From Candidatus Aquidulcis frankliniae (GTDB taxonomy: Bacteria > Chloroflexota > Limnocylindria > Limnocylindrales > Limnocylindraceae): DNA of 16,572 nucleotides. Positions 13,000 through 16,572 of the stretch are shown in pieces. A model generated the notes under the pieces. It saw nothing but the letters and a program-made list of their open reading frames with translations, was not told the origin of the DNA and made no database searches. The position numbers and the translations under genes are program-made. The stretch is from contig RFPZ01000022.1 in NCBI GenBank assembly GCA_009925905.1, forward strand, positions 1-16,572, in the 5' to 3' direction. Position 1 is the stretch's first letter, and each line of letters begins with the position of its first letter.

Positions 13000-14814
13000 A
13001 TGAGCACCATCCCGCAGTCTCGGCTGCGTAACTTCAGCATCATCGCGCACATCGACCATGGGAAGTCGACCCTGGCCGATCGCCTCCTCGAGGCAACCCA
13101 CACGGTGGAAGCCCGGCTAATGACCTCGCAAATGCTCGACTCCATGGATCTGGAGCGCGAGAAGGGGATCACCATCAAGGCGCGCGCGGTGCGCCTTGAC
13201 TACGTAGCGAAAGATGGACTCACCTACGGACTCAATCTGATTGACACCCCTGGCCACGTCGACTTCGCCTACGAGGTCTCGCGGAGCCTGCAGGCGTGCG
13301 ACGGCGCCATTCTTGTCGTTGATGCGAGCCAAGGGATTGAAGCGCAGACGCTCGCCAATGTGCATCTCGCGATGAAGCTTGGCCTGGTGATCATTCCTGT
13401 GCTGAATAAGATTGACCTTCCAGCGGCCGACCCCGATGCGGTGATGAGTGAACTGGAAGATTCCCTTGCCATTCCTCGAGAGGAGGTGATCCTTGCGTCG
13501 GCGAAGTCGGGAATCGGCATCACCGAAATCCTTGAGGCCCTAGTGGCGCGCATCCCCGCGCCGAGCGGTCCGCTTGATGCGCCGCTTCGCGCACTCGTCT
13601 TTGACTCCCACTACGACACCTACAAAGGAGTCGTGAACTACATCCGTGTCCAAGAGGGGCGACTCAAAGCGGGCGATCCGATTCTGATGATGGGCTCAGG
13701 TGTGACCTGTGTTCCAGTGGAGCTCGGCTACTTCCGACCGCAACACGTGCCGGTCCAAGAGCTGGTCGCGGGCGAGGTTGGCTACATCGCCACTGGGCTC
13801 AAGAGCGTGCGCGACGCACGTGTTGGCGACACGGTCACATCGCAAACGAGCCCTGCCGCCGAACCACTCCCTGGCTACCAGGTGGCTCTCCCACTCGTCT
13901 TCGCCGGACTCTATCCGCTCAGTGGTGAGGACTACCCAGCCCTGCGTGAGGCGCTCGAGAAGCTGCACTTAAACGACGCGAGCTTCACCTTTGAGGCGGA
14001 GTCATCCGCCGCCCTTGGCTTCGGCTTCCGCTGCGGCTTCCTAGGCCTCCTCCACATGGAGATTGTGCAGGAGCGCCTCGAGCGTGAGTTCAACCTGCAG
14101 CTGATCGCCTCGGCCCCCTCCTGCAAGTACCAGGTCATGCTCAGCGGCGGCAAGGGCGAACTACTGATCAACAACCCCGCCCAGCTACCGAGCCCGAACC
14201 ACATCGACGAAATTCGCGAGCCGTGGGTCTCCGCATCAGTCGTGACCCCATCAACCTACATCGGCACGATCATGGAACTCTCCACCGAAAAGCGCGGCAT
14301 CTTTGATGGCATGGAGTATCTCGACGAGAAGCGCGTCGTGATGCGCTTCCAAATCCCACTCGCAGAACTGATTGTTGACTACTTCGACCAGCTAAAGAGC
14401 CGGACGCAAGGATATGCATCGCTTGACTACACCGAGTCTGAGTATCGCGTTGCGCCACTCGTCAAACTTGACATTCTCGTCAACGGCGAACCAGTCGATG
14501 CGCTCAGCACCATCATCCATCGCGATCGTGCACAGGGCTCCGGTCGAAACCTTGCCTCAAAGCTGAAGGAACTTATTCCGCGTCAAATGTTTGAGGTGCC
14601 GATCCAGGCGGCGATTGGCGGCACGGTGATCGCGCGTGAAACGGTGAAGGCGGTCCGCAAGAACGTGTTGGCGAAGTGCTACGGTGGAGACATCACGCGA
14701 AAGAAGAAGCTCCTCGAAAAGCAGAAAGAGGGGAAGGAGCGCATGAAGCGCGTCGGCTCCGTTGAGATTCCGCAGGAGGCCTTCCTCGCCGTCTTGCGCA
14801 CCGACGCCGATTAA
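13000..14814 (+). CDS. lepA: Elongation factor 4 (LepA), ribosome GTPase
   Basis: Translational GTPase that binds the ribosome and is associated with back-translocation and initiation-stage quality control. Length 604 is standard. AHIDHGKST (residues 16-24) is the P-loop, GITIK (56-60) is switch I, DTPGH (82-86) is switch II with the catalytic His86, and NKID (136-139) sets guanine specificity. Domain II follows (ALVFDSHYDTYKGVVNYIRV). The EF4-specific C-terminal domain ends with AVRKNVLAKCYGGDITRKKK and EGKERMKRVGSVEIPQEAF, which separates LepA from EF-G. No Shine-Dalgarno precedes the ATG and a -10-like hexamer is six bases away, suggesting a leaderless message. hemW begins one base after the stop. 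Confidence 0.98.
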   Translation: MSTIPQSRLRNFSIIAHIDHGKSTLADRLLEATHTVEARLMTSQMLDSMDLEREKGITIKARAVRLDYVAKDGLTYGLNLIDTPGHVDFAYEVSRSLQACDGAILVVDASQGIEAQTLANVHLAMKLGLVIIPVLNKIDLPAADPDAVMSELEDSLAIPREEVILASAKSGIGITEILEALVARIPAPSGPLDAPLRALVFDSHYDTYKGVVNYIRVQEGRLKAGDPILMMGSGVTCVPVELGYFRPQHVPVQELVAGEVGYIATGLKSVRDARVGDTVTSQTSPAAEPLPGYQVALPLVFAGLYPLSGEDYPALREALEKLHLNDASFTFEAESSAALGFGFRCGFLGLLHMEIVQERLEREFNLQLIASAPSCKYQVMLSGGKGELLINNPAQLPSPNHIDEIREPWVSASVVTPSTYIGTIMELSTEKRGIFDGMEYLDEKRVVMRFQIPLAELIVDYFDQLKSRTQGYASLDYTESEYRVAPLVKLDILVNGEPVDALSTIIHRDRAQGSGRNLASKLKELIPRQMFEVPIQAAIGGTVIARETVKAVRKNVLAKCYGGDITRKKKLLEKQKEGKERMKRVGSVEIPQEAFLAVLRTDAD

Positions 14815-14815
14815 C

Positions 14816-16039
14816 GTGACGACGGGCGCGCAGCCCGCGCCACCGCGCGGCCTCTACCTGCACGTTCCGTTCTGCCGCTCACTCTGCCCATATTGCGACT
14901 TTGTCGTTGTTGCTGGTGCTGCGGCGTTTGGTCCGCGCTCGCGCATGGGCGGATATCTCACCGCAATCGAACGAGAGATCGACTTGCGCGCGAAGTTGAT
15001 GGATGCTCAGTTCGGCAGTCTCGGCTCAGCCAATCGAATGCCGCTCGAAACCCTCTACCTCGGCGGCGGCACCCCATCGCTGTTGCCCACCGACCGACTC
15101 GCCTCTCTCATCGAGCGCATTCGCGATCGTTTCGGGCTCACCCCCGACGCCGAGGTGACCCTCGAGGCGAACCCCGGTGTCGACGAGCGCGGCGATTTGG
15201 CCGGCGTCGCTCAGGCTGGGGTTACCCGGCTGAGCGTGGGTGTACAGGTGATGGATACGACCGCCCTCCGCGCCCTTGGCCGCCGCCACACCCCCGACGA
15301 TGTGGTGGCGACGATCGCCGCCGCCCGAGCCGCAGGGTTCGCCAGCCTCTCGATGGACCTACTCGCCGATCTGCCTGATCTGCCGTTTGACGCTTGGGCG
15401 GCAAGCCTTGACGCGGCGATCGCCCTCGCCCCCGATCACCTGAGCGTCTACGCCCTCACCCTCAGCCTCGGGCCCGATGAGGCCGGCGACGATCGCCTCG
15501 CAACCCCAGCCGGAGCCGTCGCTTGGCGGGAGCGCGCCGCCGCGGCGCAAGACGAAGAGCGCGGCGCGCTAGAGCTCGAGCACCTGAACAGCCGCCTCCC
15601 CGCTGCGGGCTACAACTGGTACGAGATCAGCAACTGGGCAACCGCTGGCCATGAGTCCAGGCACAACACCCTTTATTGGGAGCGCGCTAGCGTTGCCGCC
15701 GTTGGCCCCGGTGCGCACGCCTTTGATGGCGTCACACGTCGCTGGAACTCCGCCAATCTTGACGCCTGGGAGGGTGCACTCCAGCAGGGCGAGCTCCCAC
15801 CGGGCGGAGAGAGTCAGATTGAGAGTGACGCGGCTCGCGCTGCAGAGGGCCTGGTGCTGGCACTACGCATGTCGCGCGGTGTGGAGCGCGACGCCGCGGT
15901 GCGTGAGGGATTTAGTGAGGTGCTTGCGTGGGGTGAAGCGAATGGACTCCTTGCACCGCACCCGAGCGACGCGTCACGCATTCAGTTGACGCTGCGCGGC
16001 CGCTTACTCAGCAACGAGCTCTTTTCAAGAATTGTGTAG
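14816..16039 (+). CDS. hemW: Radical SAM protein HemW (coproporphyrinogen oxidase-like)
   Basis: Radical S-adenosylmethionine protein of the HemN/HemW family; HemW members act as heme chaperones rather than as oxygen-independent coproporphyrinogen oxidases, though annotation often confuses them. The 407-residue product starts near a GLYLHVPFC strand. Cys20, Cys24 and Cys27 (CRSLCPYC) ligate the 4Fe-4S cluster. YLGGGTPSLL and EANPGVD follow, then SVGVQVMD, with NWYEISNWA and HESRHNTLYWE later and the HemN C-terminal domain at the end. An unusual insertion-like stretch GAAAFGPRSRMGG follows the cluster motif. The GTG one base after the lepA stop is chosen since it directly precedes the conserved strand; no Shine-Dalgarno is seen, so translation may be coupled to lepA. 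A start at 14762 (TTG) inside lepA is unlikely. Confidence 0.92.
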   Translation: MTTGAQPAPPRGLYLHVPFCRSLCPYCDFVVVAGAAAFGPRSRMGGYLTAIEREIDLRAKLMDAQFGSLGSANRMPLETLYLGGGTPSLLPTDRLASLIERIRDRFGLTPDAEVTLEANPGVDERGDLAGVAQAGVTRLSVGVQVMDTTALRALGRRHTPDDVVATIAAARAAGFASLSMDLLADLPDLPFDAWAASLDAAIALAPDHLSVYALTLSLGPDEAGDDRLATPAGAVAWRERAAAAQDEERGALELEHLNSRLPAAGYNWYEISNWATAGHESRHNTLYWERASVAAVGPGAHAFDGVTRRWNSANLDAWEGALQQGELPPGGESQIESDAARAAEGLVLALRMSRGVERDAAVREGFSEVLAWGEANGLLAPHPSDASRIQLTLRGRLLSNELFSRIV

Positions 16040-16045
16040 CTGACG

Positions 16046-16061
16046 TCGCGCGTGTGCGCGA
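16046..16061. other. Short hairpin between convergent hemW and permease genes
   Basis: TCGCGC and GCGCGA form a perfect six-pair stem with a GTGT loop. The plus strand continues with an A-run, not a T-run, and on the minus strand the T-run comes before the stem, so it does not fit a canonical intrinsic terminator for either gene despite its convergent position. Confidence 0.35.
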
Positions 16062-16065
16062 AAAA

Positions 16066-16572
16066 TCAATTCGGCGCGGCGAGGTCGCGGCGCGGGAAGA
16101 TGTAGAGGGCCCAGGCTGCGGCAATCACGGTGACAACGCCGAAGATCAGCGCCGACGAACTGTCGACGGTGCCGTTGAGTAGATCCACTGGCGAGAAGTG
16201 ATTGAAGAGCGAGAGGAACTGATACGGCTCCACGACATCCCAGAACGAGCCAATCACTTCAATGATGTAATTCGCCATGAGGAACGAGACGGTGATCGCC
16301 ATGGATGGTGCGGTGTTGTCGAAGCTGCTCGTGGTTGCAATCCCGATCGTTGCGAACATCCCCCAGAAGAGTGCGCCGTACGCCCAGAGAATTGGGAGCT
16401 GTTCGAATGCCAGTTGGTCCGTAACGCCAGCGATCTGCGCGCCGATGACGGTGCCCACGATGTAGGCGAACGAGACGAGGGCTGCGCCGACCCAGCCCTC
16501 AAGCAGCATGGTGAGAAGGATCTTGCGGCGGCTGAGTGGTCGGCTGAGCAGTAATTCCAGCGTGCCGCGCTG
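16066..16572 (-). CDS. ABC-2 type transporter permease (5' end cut by window edge)
   Basis: Membrane subunit of an ABC exporter; the ATPase partner and most of the N-terminus lie beyond the right edge. The open frame enters from 16572 without a start and gives 168 visible residues. The first residues, QRGTLELLLSRPLSRRKILL, are the hallmark cytoplasmic loop of ABC-2 permeases, with the GTLE-LLL-PLSR pattern. Hydrophobic segments follow at about residues 25-48, 59-80, 87-107 and 141-160, and the protein ends FPRRDLAAPN, with the usual Phe-x-Arg-Arg-Asp before the terminus. An internal ATG at 16509 would truncate this conserved loop and is not the true start. Substrate unknown. Confidence 0.88.
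   Translation of the reverse strand, partial: QRGTLELLLSRPLSRRKILLTMLLEGWVGAALVSFAYIVGTVIGAQIAGVTDQLAFEQLPILWAYGALFWGMFATIGIATTSSFDNTAPSMAITVSFLMANYIIEVIGSFWDVVEPYQFLSLFNHFSPVDLLNGTVDSSSALIFGVVTVIAAAWALYIFPRRDLAAPN

Noticed and set aside
14762..14815. Earlier TTG start of hemW inside lepA
   Set aside because: The added residues are lepA codons read out of frame; the conserved HemW strand begins soon after the GTG at 14816.
16046..16066. Intrinsic terminator for hemW or the permease
   Set aside because: The stem is good but the T-run lies on the wrong side for the minus strand and is an A-run for the plus strand.

Overview
The window is GC-rich, densely packed bacterial chromosome. Gene content suggests a high-GC Terrabacteria lineage, most likely Chloroflexota: a DUF5679 zinc ribbon, a lamin-tail plus OB-like secreted protein, a ROK-gap-pgk-eno operon, and lysine/alanine/proline-rich tails on housekeeping proteins. 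This placement is inferred from gene families, not from a marker phylogeny. No mobile element, CRISPR array, phage gene or rRNA was seen.

Layout. Positions 1-1012 (minus) hold the N-terminal 337 residues of an MFS transporter cut by the left edge. It diverges from a YgjP-like zinc metalloprotease (1067-1768, plus). A DUF1801 protein (1765-2163, minus) and tRNA-Ala(CGC) (2190-2265, minus) follow. Next come an EamA/DMT permease (2308-3219, plus), a small lipoprotein (3285-3749, plus) behind a promoter with a LexA-like palindrome, and a 37-residue membrane peptide (3768-3881, plus). A four-TM protein (3878-4588, minus) diverges from a secreted lamin-tail/OB-like protein (4672-6228, plus). A DUF5679 zinc ribbon (6354-6494) follows behind a hairpin-rich leader.

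The centre is a tightly coupled glycolytic operon: ROK sugar kinase (6655), gap (7704), pgk (8704), eno (10527) and an unknown four-TM protein (11819-12379). Every junction is an overlap of 4 to 8 bases, so the enzymes and the membrane protein should be made together. Two consensus DnaA boxes lie upstream. PGK is exceptional: about 160 extra N-terminal residues rich in Lys/Pro/Ala, plus a basic-then-acidic C-terminal tail.

The right part carries rpsT (minus, also with a Lys/Ala/Pro tail) diverging from lepA and hemW, which are one base apart. An ABC-2 type permease (minus) runs off the right edge.

The main leads are the PGK extensions, the putative SOS-controlled lipoprotein/micropeptide unit, the structured DUF5679 leader, the DnaA-box pair, and a recurring -10-like hexamer six or seven bases before start codons that lack a Shine-Dalgarno sequence, suggesting leaderless mRNAs. 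There is no gene-free stretch over 300 bases; the longest gaps (6229-6353, 6495-6654 and 12879-12999) are described individually.
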